A stretch of DNA of 64,000 bases, taken from Streptomyces lydicus. Lineage in GTDB: Bacteria; Actinomycetota; Actinomycetes; Streptomycetales; Streptomycetaceae. The translations under genes and the position numbers were made by a program. The DNA lies in assembly GCF_001729485.1 (NCBI RefSeq), contig NZ_CP017157.1:2728001-2792000 (forward strand). The letters run 5' to 3'. Below, piece after piece: positions 7,799 through 15,997 of this stretch (the stretch's first letter is position 1; each line of letters starts with the position of its first letter). The notes under the pieces were generated by a model. That model did not search any database and was not told the origin of the DNA. It was given only the letters and a program-made list of their open reading frames with translations.

Positions 7799-8212
7799 TC
7801 AGCTCTCCGCGAGGATGTGGGAGAGCTCGGTGTCGAGATCGAAGTGCCGATGCTCCGTACCGGGCGGTACGGCGGCATCGGTCCTTTTGAGGAACGACTC
7901 GAGGGCCCGTGCGGGCGCCTCCAGCAGGGCCTCGCCTTCCGGGGAGCTCAGGGCGATGCAGACAACGCCCTGTCCGTGGCTCCGGGACGGCCATACGCGG
8001 ACGTCTCCGGTGCCTGTGGGCCGGTGCAGGCCCTCGGCGAGGAGGTCGCGGGCAAAAACCCATTCGACGGTCTCCTCGGCTCCGGTGTGGAAGGTGGCAT
8101 GCACGGCATAGGGATCGGCCGTGTCATACCGCAGGCCCGCGGGTACAGGCAGTGAGGACTCGCTCGACACAACGAGGCGCAGGTGCAGCTCGCAGCTGAC
8201 CGTGGTGTTCAT
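7799..8212 (-). CDS. ssgB: Sporulation and cell division protein SsgB, 137 aa
   Basis: Near-identical, as I recall it, to S. coelicolor SsgB: it begins MNTTVSCELHLRLVVSSE and ends FDLDTELSHILAES. SsgB positions FtsZ rings during sporulation-specific division in aerial hyphae together with SsgA. The whole protein is the single SsgA-like (SALP) domain, including VWPSRSHGQGVVCIAL. The ATG at 8212 is chosen over an upstream in-frame ATG because it matches the family start and has GAAAGG upstream. In S. coelicolor ssgB is reported to depend on sigma-H and to be a BldD target. Upstream on the minus strand I see GGTTTAC near 8297-8291 but no convincing sigma-H -10 and no clear BldD box. Confidence 0.96.
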   Translation of the reverse strand: MNTTVSCELHLRLVVSSESSLPVPAGLRYDTADPYAVHATFHTGAEETVEWVFARDLLAEGLHRPTGTGDVRVWPSRSHGQGVVCIALSSPEGEALLEAPARALESFLKRTDAAVPPGTEHRHFDLDTELSHILAES

Positions 8213-8401
8213 AAGCGCCAGGGCCTTTCGCTCAGTGTGCGCTCGGGGATTCGCACGTCGGCGAAATCGACATGCCACCTACGGTGCCGTTGTAAACCCC
8301 TCTGACGGTTTTGGGTGGCTTCAGGTACCTCTTACGGCGGATTGCGGGATCGTCCCCGTCGGTAATTCCGCGGACCCGTTCCGTCCGGTAAGTTTGATGA
8401 C

Positions 8402-8833
8402 ATGAATACGCAGAGTAACGGGGGGTCGGCGATCGCCGAGGAGGACGCCGTGCCACCGGAGCAGCCCCTCGGCTCGCGGGCGCCGCACTTCATCAAGCGC
8501 TCCCGGCCGCTGCACCTCAGCTGGCAGGTCGGCGTCTTCGTCGTCGGGCTCGCGGTGGTCGTGGGCGGCGTGATCATGCTCCCGCTGCCGGGCCCCGGCT
8601 GGCTGGTGATCTTCGCCGGCATGGCCGTCTGGGCGACCGAGTTCGTCTGGGCGCAGCTGGTGCTCCGCTGGGCCAAACGGAAGGTCACCGAAGCCACCCA
8701 GAAGGCGCTCGACCCGAAGGTGCGGCGCCGCAACATCATCCTGACCACCATCGGCGTGGTGATCATCGCGGCACTGCTCGCGGTGTACGTGTGGAAGTTC
8801 GGCCTCGCGATGCCCTGGAACATCCCCCAGTGA
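8402..8833 (+). CDS. TIGR02611-type (PGPGW) membrane protein, 143 aa
   Basis: Two membrane regions are visible: a long hydrophobic stretch at about residues 42-75 interrupted by the family motif LPLPGPGWLVIF (about 60-71), and a C-terminal helix at about 110-130. A basic cytoplasmic segment rich in K and R lies between them. Proteins with this PGPGW signature are common small actinobacterial membrane proteins of unknown function. The start is ATG at 8402, divergent from ssgB across a 189-bp promoter region. It ends about 65 nt before tRNA-Val(CAC). Confidence 0.8.
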   Translation: MNTQSNGGSAIAEEDAVPPEQPLGSRAPHFIKRSRPLHLSWQVGVFVVGLAVVVGGVIMLPLPGPGWLVIFAGMAVWATEFVWAQLVLRWAKRKVTEATQKALDPKVRRRNIILTTIGVVIIAALLAVYVWKFGLAMPWNIPQ

Positions 8834-8878
8834 CCTCCGGGCCTTTTGGCCTGGTCACAAGTGCCCGTCGACGTGGGG

Positions 8879-8884
8879 TAATGT
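8879..8884 (+). promoter_or_regulatory. Candidate -10 element of tRNA-Val(CAC) copy 1
   Basis: TAATGT lies 13 nt before the tRNA 5' end, so transcription would start only a few bases upstream of the mature RNA. No convincing -35 is seen. Confidence 0.3.
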
Positions 8885-8897
8885 TGGCGGTGCGCCC

Positions 8898-8969
8898 GGG
8901 CGATTAGCTCAGTGGGAGAGCGCTTCGTTCACACCGAAGAGGTCACTGGTTCGAACCCAGTATCGCCCA
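8898..8969 (+). tRNA. tRNA-Val (CAC), copy 1
   Basis: 72-nt cloverleaf: acceptor GGGCGAT/ATCGCCC, D-arm AGCTCAGTGGGAGAGC, anticodon loop TTCACAC giving CAC, T-loop GGTTCGAACCC, discriminator A, no encoded CCA. It is identical over the full length to the copy at 9590-9661. Confidence 0.98.
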
Positions 8970-8977
8970 CCCCGGAC

Positions 8978-9010
8978 GACGGCCCGGAGACTCCAAGTCT
9001 CCGGGCCGTC
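8978..9010 (+). terminator. Terminator after tRNA-Val(CAC) copy 1
   Basis: Perfect 15-bp inverted repeat (GACGGCCCGGAGACT and its complement) with a CCA loop, starting 9 nt after the tRNA. It is followed by GCAGTTGTTG, a weak T-rich tail. Confidence 0.85.
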
Positions 9011-9055
9011 GCAGTTGTTGGGTGCGCGCGGGGGTCCGGGGCGCACACTGGGATC

Positions 9056-9517
9056 ATGTCCGACTGGTCGCACCGACTGCACCGCTACCGCTTCCGCAGC
9101 GTCTGGCTGCTCGACGCCCCGCCGGCCGTCGTCTACGCCGTCCTGGAGCGGGCCGAGTCCTACCCCCGATGGTGGCCGCAGGTCCGCGAGGTGACCCCGC
9201 TCGACGGGGTCAGCGGCACCGCGCGGTTCCGCTCGCTGCTGCCGTACGACCTGAAGGTGGTGGCCACCGAGCGGGTGCGGGACCCTGGCGCGGGGGTGCT
9301 GGAGATGTCGATGCGCGGGGACCTGGAGGGGTGGGCGCGCTGGACGGTGCGGCCCGGCGTCGGCGGTACCCGGGCCGTTTTCGATCAGGACGTCGAGGTC
9401 CGCCGGCCGCTGCTGCGGCGGTTCGCGCTCGTGGCGCGGCCGCTGTTCCGGGCCAACCACGCGCTGATGATGCGGGCCGGGCGGCGCGGTCTCGCCGCCT
9501 GGCTGGCCCGCGGATGA
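9056..9517 (+). CDS. SRPBCC / polyketide cyclase-like protein, 153 aa
   Basis: Single START/Bet v1-type (SRPBCC) domain. The N-terminal pattern YRFRSVWLLDAPPAVVYAVL, followed by ESYPRWWPQVREV, is typical of the family's opening strand and helices, and the C-terminal long helix (about residues 120-150) is basic. These proteins form a hydrophobic pocket for a lipid or aromatic ligand; the ligand here is unknown. The ATG at 9056 was chosen because upstream in-frame codons run back into the tRNA and its terminator. The gene sits between the two identical tRNA-Val(CAC) loci. Confidence 0.8.
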   Translation: MSDWSHRLHRYRFRSVWLLDAPPAVVYAVLERAESYPRWWPQVREVTPLDGVSGTARFRSLLPYDLKVVATERVRDPGAGVLEMSMRGDLEGWARWTVRPGVGGTRAVFDQDVEVRRPLLRRFALVARPLFRANHALMMRAGRRGLAAWLARG

Positions 9518-9524
9518 CAGGAAT

Positions 9525-9554
9525 TTGATGGAAGCCCCGGGCGGGCTGTATTGT
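9525..9554 (+). promoter_or_regulatory. Candidate promoter of tRNA-Val(CAC) copy 2
   Basis: TTGATG (9525-9530), 18 bp, TATTGT (9549-9554). The predicted start near 9561 leaves a leader of about 29 nt before the tRNA, a normal arrangement for a stable-RNA gene. Confidence 0.5.
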
Positions 9555-9589
9555 TCTGCTCGTTCGCGAGGGAAACCTCGCCGACACCC

Positions 9590-9661
9590 GGGCGATTAGC
9601 TCAGTGGGAGAGCGCTTCGTTCACACCGAAGAGGTCACTGGTTCGAACCCAGTATCGCCCA
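9590..9661 (+). tRNA. tRNA-Val (CAC), copy 2
   Basis: Identical in all 72 positions to the copy at 8898-8969: acceptor GGGCGAT/ATCGCCC, anticodon CAC, discriminator A, no encoded CCA. It has its own promoter-like sequence and terminator, so it is an independent unit. Confidence 0.98.
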
Positions 9662-9671
9662 CCGGGATCAA

Positions 9672-9701
9672 GAACCGGGCCGCCAATAGGCGGCCCGGTT
9701 C
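9672..9701 (+). terminator. Rho-independent terminator after tRNA-Val(CAC) copy 2
   Basis: 13-bp stem GAACCGGGCCGCC/GGCGGCCCGGTTC with an AATA loop, followed by ATTTTGTTG. This is one of the few terminators here with a real T-tract. Confidence 0.9.
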
Positions 9702-9820
9702 ATTTTGTTGGAATGTCGGTGCGGGGTGTGGCGCGGGTGTGACGTTCTGCCGCGTCGAGATCTGTTGCGTGGGAATTCGGGCGGTCGCTTTGCGGGAACC
9801 TGCCGAATTCTGATGCGTAA

Positions 9821-10549
9821 TCAGGCTGCGGCCGGGAGTTCGGGACGCAGCGGCCAATGCGGATCGACCGATTCCGGGTTGCCGCTGCGGGCGAACCACG
9901 CCTGCAGTCCGCGCGCCTGGGCCGCGTGCCACACCGCCTGGCGGGTGTGCAGCTCCGCCGGGTGCAGCCCTTCCAGGCGCTCGGCGAAACGGCGCCCCAG
10001 CGCCCGGACGACCCGCAGCGCGGCGAGCGCGTCGGCCGCCGCCTCGTGGGCGTCGGTCAGCTCGACCTCGTAGTGCGCACACAGATCGGTGAGCGTACGG
10101 CGGCCCTTGCGGTAGCGGTCCAGGTGCTTGTCCAGCACCCGGGGGTCGAGGACGCACAGCGCGTGCCCGCCCAGATAGGCGGCGAGCGAGCTGGCGCGGT
10201 GCCGCTTCAACTCGCGGTCCAGCAGGGTCAGATCGAACGGGGCGTTCATCACCACCAGCGGCCGCCCGGCGACCGACTGGGCGGCCAGGGCGCGCGCGAC
10301 CTCCTCCACCACCGGCGCCGGCCAGCGGCCGTACAGCGCGAGGTGGTCGGCCGTCAGGCCGTGCACGGCCGTCGCGGCCTCCGGTATCTCCACACCGGGG
10401 TTGATCAGCCAGCGGGTGGTGCGCGGCGCCGAACGCGGCGTCTCCTGGACCACCAGGGCCGCGGAGACGATGCGGTCGTGCTCGACGTCGATGCCCGTCG
10501 TCTCGGTGTCGAAGGCGGCAAGTGGTCCGTCATACCAGCACGGCATCAT
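9821..10549 (-). CDS. DEDDh 3'-5' exonuclease, DNA polymerase III epsilon-like, 242 aa
   Basis: Exonuclease of the DnaQ superfamily. Exo I is FDTETTGID (D14 and E16), Exo II is in NAPFDLTLLDREL (about residues 101-113), and Exo III with the catalytic His is TDAHEAAADALA (about 164-175). The C-terminal 60 residues (GLHPAELHTRQAVWHAAQARGL onward) are an actinobacterial extension. The likely role is removal of 3' ends in DNA repair, or accessory proofreading. The start at 10549 has GGAGGAG upstream, an excellent ribosome binding site. It is divergent from the DUF4365 gene pair. Confidence 0.9.
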   Translation of the reverse strand: MMPCWYDGPLAAFDTETTGIDVEHDRIVSAALVVQETPRSAPRTTRWLINPGVEIPEAATAVHGLTADHLALYGRWPAPVVEEVARALAAQSVAGRPLVVMNAPFDLTLLDRELKRHRASSLAAYLGGHALCVLDPRVLDKHLDRYRKGRRTLTDLCAHYEVELTDAHEAAADALAALRVVRALGRRFAERLEGLHPAELHTRQAVWHAAQARGLQAWFARSGNPESVDPHWPLRPELPAAA

Positions 10550-10745
10550 CCCAACTCCTCCCGGCCGTACGGGGGATGACGCGGCACATCATCCGAGCTG
10601 GTGATACCCGGCCGGTGAGGTGGTCGAACCGTACTTGTTTGCGGAGCACTTGACGCGGAGACAACCAAGGGGACGGGACGCGCGATCCGCCGCCTCCCCG
10701 TCAGCCCTACGCACCGCACGGCACGGCCCGGAAGGCAGCTCCGCG

Positions 10746-11312
10746 ATGACGCTCGCGCAGCCCGAACCGGGCGGGCTGCTTCCCCGGCACAGCACCCCGC
10801 AGCGCGGCGGACTCGCCACCACTGCCTGCATGGAGACCCTGCAGGTGGGCTATCTCCACGCGGTCGCCGCCGCCTCCGGGTGCTCGCTGGCGCAGCCCTT
10901 CCCGGACAACGGAATCGACTGGCACGTCAGCCATGGCGCGCCCGGCCACACCGTCGACGACGAGGTGACCATCAAGGTGCAGCTCAAATGCACCTACCAG
11001 ACCGCCCCGCGCCCGCCGGGGCCCACGTTCCCTTTCACGCTCGACAACGACCATCTGGTGAAGCTGGCCCGTACGCCCGTGTCGGTGCACAAGATCCTGG
11101 TCGTGATGCTCGTGCCGCGTACCCAGGACGAGTGGCTGCGGGCCTCCCACGACCGTCTCGAACTGCGGCACTGCTGCTACTGGATCAACCTGGCCGGCCA
11201 CCCGGTGACCGGCCGGCGCAGGACCACCGTGCGGATCCCGACCACGCGGATCTTCGACGACCGAGCGCTCTGCGAGATCATGACCCGCGTCGGGGCGGGA
11301 GGGAGACCCTGA
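10746..11312 (+). CDS. DUF4365-type protein, possible PD-(D/E)xK nuclease fold, 188 aa
   Basis: Matches the DUF4365 pattern: METLQVGYLHAVAAASG helix (about residues 29-45), then NGIDWHV (55-61) and VTIKVQLKCTY (about 74-84). An acidic residue (D58) followed by a strand with Q-x-K (Q79, K81) is what a degenerate PD-(D/E)xK nuclease core looks like, and DUF4365 is placed near that superfamily; activity here is inferred, not shown. The ATG at 10746 has GGAAGG upstream. Its stop overlaps the next gene's start (TGATG), so the two are translationally coupled. Confidence 0.7.
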   Translation: MTLAQPEPGGLLPRHSTPQRGGLATTACMETLQVGYLHAVAAASGCSLAQPFPDNGIDWHVSHGAPGHTVDDEVTIKVQLKCTYQTAPRPPGPTFPFTLDNDHLVKLARTPVSVHKILVVMLVPRTQDEWLRASHDRLELRHCCYWINLAGHPVTGRRRTTVRIPTTRIFDDRALCEIMTRVGAGGRP

Positions 11313-12499
11313 TGTACCGGCCGACCGATCAACCCGATGCGCGGCTCCTGGATCCCGCGCGGCTCGACCCGGCGGTGCTCGCCGCGCTGCTCGCCCGGCA
11401 CGGCTGGCGCCGCCGGGGCGGGGCCACCGGCCACTACGCCCGGTGGACGCCGCCCGGCGGCACCGGCGGCACCAGCCTGCTGGTGCCGCACGACCGCCGT
11501 TTCCCCGACAGCGCGGAGCTGCTCGCCGAGGCGCTGGCGGCGCTGGCGCGGAGCGCCGTGCCCTCGGCCCGCGAGGTGCTGATGGGGCTGTCGGTGCCCA
11601 GCGACGAGGTGTGCTGGGAGCGTGCGGTGCCCGACGACGGGGCGGGCGGGGCGCACTGGGTGGCGCAGGAGCAGCTGCGCGGCGCGGCCCGTTCGATGCT
11701 GGTCGCCGGGGCCCTGGGGACGTACGGCCGGGCCGGCTATTACGGGGCCCGGCACAAACGGCAGGCCGAGCGGTTCCTGGCCGAGGTGCTGGTCGGCCCG
11801 GCCGCGGCCGGCCGGCGGCTGACCGCGTTCGTCCCGGTGCGCGGCGGGCGCGGCGCGGTCGCCGGCCTCCAGCGGGCCCTGCACGCGGCCCGCGACGCCA
11901 CCGACTACCAGCGCGCCACCGGCGGCATGGAGGCGTTCGACGCGGCCGTCGAGCTGGGCGTCTGCCACGAGCTGGTGCAGGCGCTGATCGCACTGGTGCG
12001 GGACACGGAGGGGGTGCGGATCGCGGTCGGGTGGTCACCGGCGGCCGGCGCCCCGGCCGGCTGCCCGGCGCGTCCCGAGCCGGTCGAGTTCTCGCCCGGC
12101 GATCTTCCCGCGCTGGAGCAGGCGGCCCGGCGCTACGTCCGCGACGAGCCGTCGCTGCCGGTGCGGGTGACCGGAGCGGTCGTACGGCTGCGCAGGGAGC
12201 GGCCGGGCGGTCCGGGAGCGGTGCGGCTCCGGGTGATCACCGGGGCCGACGTGGTGCAGGTGCGGGTCGCGCTGGGCGAGGAGGACTACCGCATCGCCGG
12301 GCACGCGCACCTGGTCGGACTGCCGATCCGGGTCAGCGGGCGGCTGGAGAGCCGCGGTGGTTTCCGGAGGATCACCGGCGGCCACGACGTCACCCCCGTC
12401 CAGGTCGACGAGGCGGAGCGGGACCGGCTGATGAAGTCGCTCCAGGAGAATCTCGACTTCTTCGAGGAGGCGTGCGGCGGGCCGCTGGACGGGGAGTAG
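11312..12499 (+). CDS. Unrecognised 395-aa partner of the DUF4365 protein
   Basis: I do not recognise a family. The N-terminal 240 residues are alanine/arginine rich and apparently helical, with DRRFPDSAELLAEALAALAR and LRGAARSMLVAGALG segments. The last about 110 residues look like a strand-rich domain (SLPVRVTGAVVRLRRERP, then VVQVRVALGEEDYRIAG and LPIRVSGRLESRGGFRRI), whose spacing resembles an OB-fold nucleic-acid-binding domain; this is inference. The very end is acidic and helical. The start overlaps the preceding stop by one base, so it is made with the DUF4365 protein and probably works with it. Confidence 0.7.
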   Translation: MYRPTDQPDARLLDPARLDPAVLAALLARHGWRRRGGATGHYARWTPPGGTGGTSLLVPHDRRFPDSAELLAEALAALARSAVPSAREVLMGLSVPSDEVCWERAVPDDGAGGAHWVAQEQLRGAARSMLVAGALGTYGRAGYYGARHKRQAERFLAEVLVGPAAAGRRLTAFVPVRGGRGAVAGLQRALHAARDATDYQRATGGMEAFDAAVELGVCHELVQALIALVRDTEGVRIAVGWSPAAGAPAGCPARPEPVEFSPGDLPALEQAARRYVRDEPSLPVRVTGAVVRLRRERPGGPGAVRLRVITGADVVQVRVALGEEDYRIAGHAHLVGLPIRVSGRLESRGGFRRITGGHDVTPVQVDEAERDRLMKSLQENLDFFEEACGGPLDGE

Positions 12500-12601
12500 C
12501 CGGGCGCCGGGCAAACCGTTTCGCGGTCGGGCGCACCGGCTCGGTACGATTCGGCTGCGCAGCAATCGCTGCCGTGAAGAGACATGAGTCAGGAGAGACC
12601 G

Positions 12602-14581
12602 GTGTCAGACGTCCGTGTGACCGTCCAACGCGATTCCGAGCGGGAAGAACGCGTGGTGACCACGGGCACTACGGCCGCCGACCTCTTCCAGGGTGAGCGC
12701 AGTGTCGTGGCCGCGCGGGTGGCCGGGGAGCTGAAGGACCTGGCGTACGAGCTCGCCGACGGCGAGGTGGTCGAGCCGGTCGAGATCACTTCCGAGGACG
12801 GCCTGAACATCCTGCGGCACTCCACCGCGCACGTGATGGCGCAGGCCGTGCAGGAGCTGTTCCCGGAGGCGAAGCTCGGCATCGGCCCGCCCATCAAGGA
12901 CGGCTTCTACTACGACTTCGACGTCGAGACCCCCTTCCACCCGGACGATCTCAAGCGCATCGAGAAGAAGATGCAGGAGATCCAGAAGCGCGGGCAGAAG
13001 TTCGTGCGCCGTCCGGTGAGCGACGACGCGGCGCGCGAGGAGCTGGCGGCCGAGCCGTACAAGCTGGAGCTGATCGGCCTCAAGGGCTCCGCCGCGGACG
13101 CCGCCGAGGGCGCCTCCGCCGAGGTCGGCGCCGGCGAGCTGACCATCTACGACAACGTCGACGCCAAGAGCGGCGAGCTGTGCTGGAAGGACCTCTGCCG
13201 CGGTCCCCACCTGCCCAGCACCCGGGTGATCCCCGCGTTCAAGCTGATGCGCTCGGCCGCCGCGTACTGGCGCGGCAGCGAGAAGAACAAGCAGCTCCAG
13301 CGGATCTACGGCACCGCGTGGCCGACCAAGGACGAGCTGAAGGCGCACCTGGAGTTCCTCGCCGAGGCCGAGAAGCGCGACCACCGCAAGCTGGGTTCGG
13401 AACTGGACCTCTTCTCCGTCCCGGAGGACATCGGCTCCGGCCTGGCGGTCTTCCACCCCAAGGGCGGTGTGATCCGCCGGGTCATGGAGGACTACTCCCG
13501 CCGGCGGCACGAGGAGTCGGGCTACGAGTTCGTCTACACCCCGCACGCCACCAAGGGGAAGCTCTTCGAGAAGTCGGGCCACCTGGACTGGTACGCCGAC
13601 GGCATGTACCCGCCCATGCAGCTCGACGAGGGCATCGACTACTACCTCAAGCCGATGAACTGCCCCATGCACAACCTGATCTTCGATGCGCGGGGGCGTT
13701 CGTACCGTGAACTCCCGCTGCGCCTCTTCGAGTTCGGGACCGTGTACCGGTACGAGAAGTCCGGTGTGGTGCACGGCCTGACCCGTGCCCGCGGCTTCAC
13801 TCAGGACGACGCGCACATCTACTGCACCAAGGAGCAGATGGCGGACGAGCTCGACTCGACGCTGACCTTCGTGCTGGACCTGCTGCGCGACTACGGCCTG
13901 ACCGACTTCTACCTGGAGCTGTCCACCAAGGACCCGGAGAAGTTCGTCGGCTCGGACGAGGCGTGGGAGGAGGCCACCGAGACGCTGCGGCAAGTGGCCG
14001 AGAAGCAGGGGCTGCCGCTGGTCCCGGACCCGGGCGGCGCCGCGTTCTACGGCCCGAAGATCTCGGTCCAGACCAAGGACGCCATCGGCCGTACCTGGCA
14101 GATGTCGACCGTCCAGCTGGACTTCAACCTGCCCGAGCGGTTCGACCTGGAGTACACCGCGGCGGACGGCACCAAGCAGCGCCCGGTCATGATCCACCGC
14201 GCGCTGTTCGGCTCGATCGAGCGGTTCTTCGCGGTGCTGCTGGAGCACTACGCGGGTGCCTTCCCGGCGTGGCTGGCGCCGGTCCAGGCGACCTGCATCC
14301 CGATCGGTGACGCGCACGTCCCGTACCTGGCGGAGTTCGCCGCGCAGGCGAAGGCCAAGGGGCTGCGGGTCGAGGTGGACTCCTCGTCGGACCGGATGCA
14401 GAAGAAGATCAGGAACGCCCAGAAGGCCAAGGTGCCGTTCATGATCATCGCCGGTGATGAGGACATGGCGGCCGGGGCGGTGTCCTTCCGGTACCGCGAC
14501 GGTTCGCAGAAGAACGGCATCCCGCGCGACGAGGCGATCGCCGAGATCCTGGACGTCGTGGAGCGCCGCGTCCAGGTCTGA
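12602..14581 (+). CDS. thrS: Threonyl-tRNA synthetase, 659 aa
   Basis: Class II synthetase charging tRNA-Thr. In order: a TGS domain (about residues 1-65), an N-terminal editing domain with HSTAHV (about 75-80) and the CRGPHLP segment, the catalytic core with zinc-ligand Cys in KPMNCPMHN (about 355), motif 2 around [13 protein letters not shown], motif 3 at [11 protein letters not shown], and the anticodon-binding domain (about 560-659). The GTG at 12602 is preferred over an in-frame ATG at 12584 because AGGAGAG sits at the right distance and the protein then begins SDVRV as in relatives. A strong hairpin follows. Confidence 0.97.
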   Translation: MSDVRVTVQRDSEREERVVTTGTTAADLFQGERSVVAARVAGELKDLAYELADGEVVEPVEITSEDGLNILRHSTAHVMAQAVQELFPEAKLGIGPPIKDGFYYDFDVETPFHPDDLKRIEKKMQEIQKRGQKFVRRPVSDDAAREELAAEPYKLELIGLKGSAADAAEGASAEVGAGELTIYDNVDAKSGELCWKDLCRGPHLPSTRVIPAFKLMRSAAAYWRGSEKNKQLQRIYGTAWPTKDELKAHLEFLAEAEKRDHRKLGSELDLFSVPEDIGSGLAVFHPKGGVIRRVMEDYSRRRHEESGYEFVYTPHATKGKLFEKSGHLDWYADGMYPPMQLDEGIDYYLKPMNCPMHNLIFDARGRSYRELPLRLFEFGTVYRYEKSGVVHGLTRARGFTQDDAHIYCTKEQMADELDSTLTFVLDLLRDYGLTDFYLELSTKDPEKFVGSDEAWEEATETLRQVAEKQGLPLVPDPGGAAFYGPKISVQTKDAIGRTWQMSTVQLDFNLPERFDLEYTAADGTKQRPVMIHRALFGSIERFFAVLLEHYAGAFPAWLAPVQATCIPIGDAHVPYLAEFAAQAKAKGLRVEVDSSSDRMQKKIRNAQKAKVPFMIIAGDEDMAAGAVSFRYRDGSQKNGIPRDEAIAEILDVVERRVQV

Positions 14582-14604
14582 TCCGGTCCGAGCGGTGCGT
14601 GTGC

Positions 14605-14635
14605 GGCCCCGGGGAGCGACCCGCTCCCCGGGGCC
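14605..14635. terminator. Bidirectional terminator between thrS and the K+ channel gene
   Basis: Perfect 14-bp stem GGCCCCGGGGAGCG with an ACC loop, in the 57-nt gap between convergent stops. No U-tract. Confidence 0.75.
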
Positions 14636-14638
14636 CGC

Positions 14639-15280
14639 TCATGCCTCGCCCTCCTGGCGGAAGCGCCGCACCAGCCAGGACGAGAAGGAGCCCACCACCG
14701 CTCCGACCAGGGCCACCCCGACGAACATCAGGCCCACCCCGACCACCCGCCCGCGCGTGGTGACCGGGGTGGCGTCGCCGTATCCGGTCGTCGTCAGGGT
14801 CGAGGCGGCCCACCACACCGCGTCGCCGAAAGTGCGGATGGTGGTGTACGGCGCGGTGCGCTCGTCGTGGTAGACGGCCAGGGCGGCGGCGAAACCCAGG
14901 AGCAGCGCGGTCAGCCCGGCGTATGCCATCACCCGGGTCTCCAGCGCGAGCCGGGGATGGTCCCGGCGGTGCTGCATCCGCTCGTGCAGGTCGACGATCC
15001 GCAGCGGCCGCAGCAGCGGCAGCGCGGTCACGATCAGGTCCAGCCAGCGGGTGCGGACGAAGCGCCGGCGGTCGTCGCTGAGCAGCAGCCGGAAGAGGTA
15101 CTCGACGACGAAGAGGCCCCAGCTGGCGAAGGTGACGATCTCCCAGAAGGCTTGCCAGCCGGGGGAGAGGTCGGGCACCAGGACCCGTACCGCGTAGGAG
15201 GTCAGGAAGAGCAGGGACGCCACGAAGAGGTACGGCTCGGCGGCCCGCTCCCACCTCTGCAGCCGCTGTTGCCTGTCCAT
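14639..15280 (-). CDS. Voltage-gated-type potassium channel family protein, 213 aa
   Basis: Ion-channel protein with about four hydrophobic segments in the first 135 residues, a basic linker (about 66-80 and 94-112), then the pore region AVWWAASTLTTTGYGDATP whose TTTGYGD (163-169) is the K+ selectivity filter. A final transmembrane helix (about 180-200) and a short basic tail follow. There is no RCK or cyclic-nucleotide domain. The S4-like helix has few regularly spaced arginines, so voltage sensing is uncertain. Start: ATG 15280 or an in-frame GTG at 15286; neither has a strong ribosome binding site. It is convergent with thrS. Confidence 0.88.
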   Translation of the reverse strand: MDRQQRLQRWERAAEPYLFVASLLFLTSYAVRVLVPDLSPGWQAFWEIVTFASWGLFVVEYLFRLLLSDDRRRFVRTRWLDLIVTALPLLRPLRIVDLHERMQHRRDHPRLALETRVMAYAGLTALLLGFAAALAVYHDERTAPYTTIRTFGDAVWWAASTLTTTGYGDATPVTTRGRVVGVGLMFVGVALVGAVVGSFSSWLVRRFRQEGEA

Positions 15281-15359
15281 CGGCACAGCATCGCCGAGCC
15301 GCCCGCGCTCCTCGCCCCAACGACACGCCGGTGAGGGGCGACGCCATATGCTGGCCCGT

Positions 15360-15905
15360 ATGACAAGCGAGCCGGAGCAGCAGATCGGGGTCGGGACGCA
15401 GGATGCCTTCCAGCGCCTGTGGACGCCCCACCGGATGGCCTACATCCAGGGTGAGAACAAGCCCAGCGGCCCGGGGGCCGACGACGGCTGTCCCTTCTGC
15501 ACGATCCCCGAGAAGTCGGACGAGGACGGCCTCGTGATCGCGCGCGGTGAGCGGGTCTACGCGGTGCTGAACCTCTACCCGTACAACGGTGGTCACCTCA
15601 TGGTGGTCCCGTTCCGGCACGTCGCGGACTACACCGAGCTGGACGGTGCGGAGACCCTGGAGCTCGCCGAGTTCACCAAGCGGGCGATGACCGCGCTGCG
15701 GACCGCGTCGGGGGCGCACGGCTTCAACATCGGGATGAACCAGGGCACCGTCGCCGGCGCCGGGATCGCGGCCCATCTGCACCAGCACGTGGTCCCGCGC
15801 TGGGGCGGTGACACCAACTTCATGCCGGTGATCGGGCACACCAAGGTGCTGCCGCAGCTCCTCGCCGACACCCGGGCGATGCTCGCCGCCGCCTGGCCCG
15901 TGTAA
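15360..15905 (+). CDS. HIT-family nucleotide hydrolase/phosphorylase, 181 aa
   Basis: Histidine-triad protein. CPFC at residues 44-47 is a likely zinc site, NLYPYNGGHLMVVPFRH lies in the middle, and the catalytic HLHQH is at 139-143. The N-terminal segment QRLWTPHRMAYI is typical of the actinobacterial AP4A phosphorylase/hydrolase group (mycobacterial Rv2613c, as I recall). It probably clears diadenosine polyphosphates or other nucleotidyl conjugates. In mycobacteria this gene lies directly between thrS and pgsA; here extra genes separate it from pgsA. The ATG at 15360 is preferred to one at 15348. Confidence 0.9.
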   Translation: MTSEPEQQIGVGTQDAFQRLWTPHRMAYIQGENKPSGPGADDGCPFCTIPEKSDEDGLVIARGERVYAVLNLYPYNGGHLMVVPFRHVADYTELDGAETLELAEFTKRAMTALRTASGAHGFNIGMNQGTVAGAGIAAHLHQHVVPRWGGDTNFMPVIGHTKVLPQLLADTRAMLAAAWPV

Positions 15906-15997
15906 CGCCGGCCGTCGTCCGGGCCCGTTCAGGGCGACACGAAACCGTATGAATCGGATATATCACCCCGATTCGGAGGGGTTGCCTCTCTAATGGG

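Noticed and set aside
8213..8401. Sigma-H promoter or BldD box upstream of ssgB
   Set aside because: Literature leads one to expect them. Only a GTTTAC-like -35 is visible, with a poor -10 at wrong spacing, and no inverted GTnACnC/GnGTnA repeat was found.
8898..9661. The two identical tRNA-Val(CAC) genes as ends of a transposed segment
   Set aside because: Only the tRNA sequence is repeated. Flanking promoters and terminators differ, and the gene between looks native.
12500..12601. T-box leader before thrS
   Set aside because: The gap is only about 100 nt and shows no T-box consensus or specifier/antiterminator structure.
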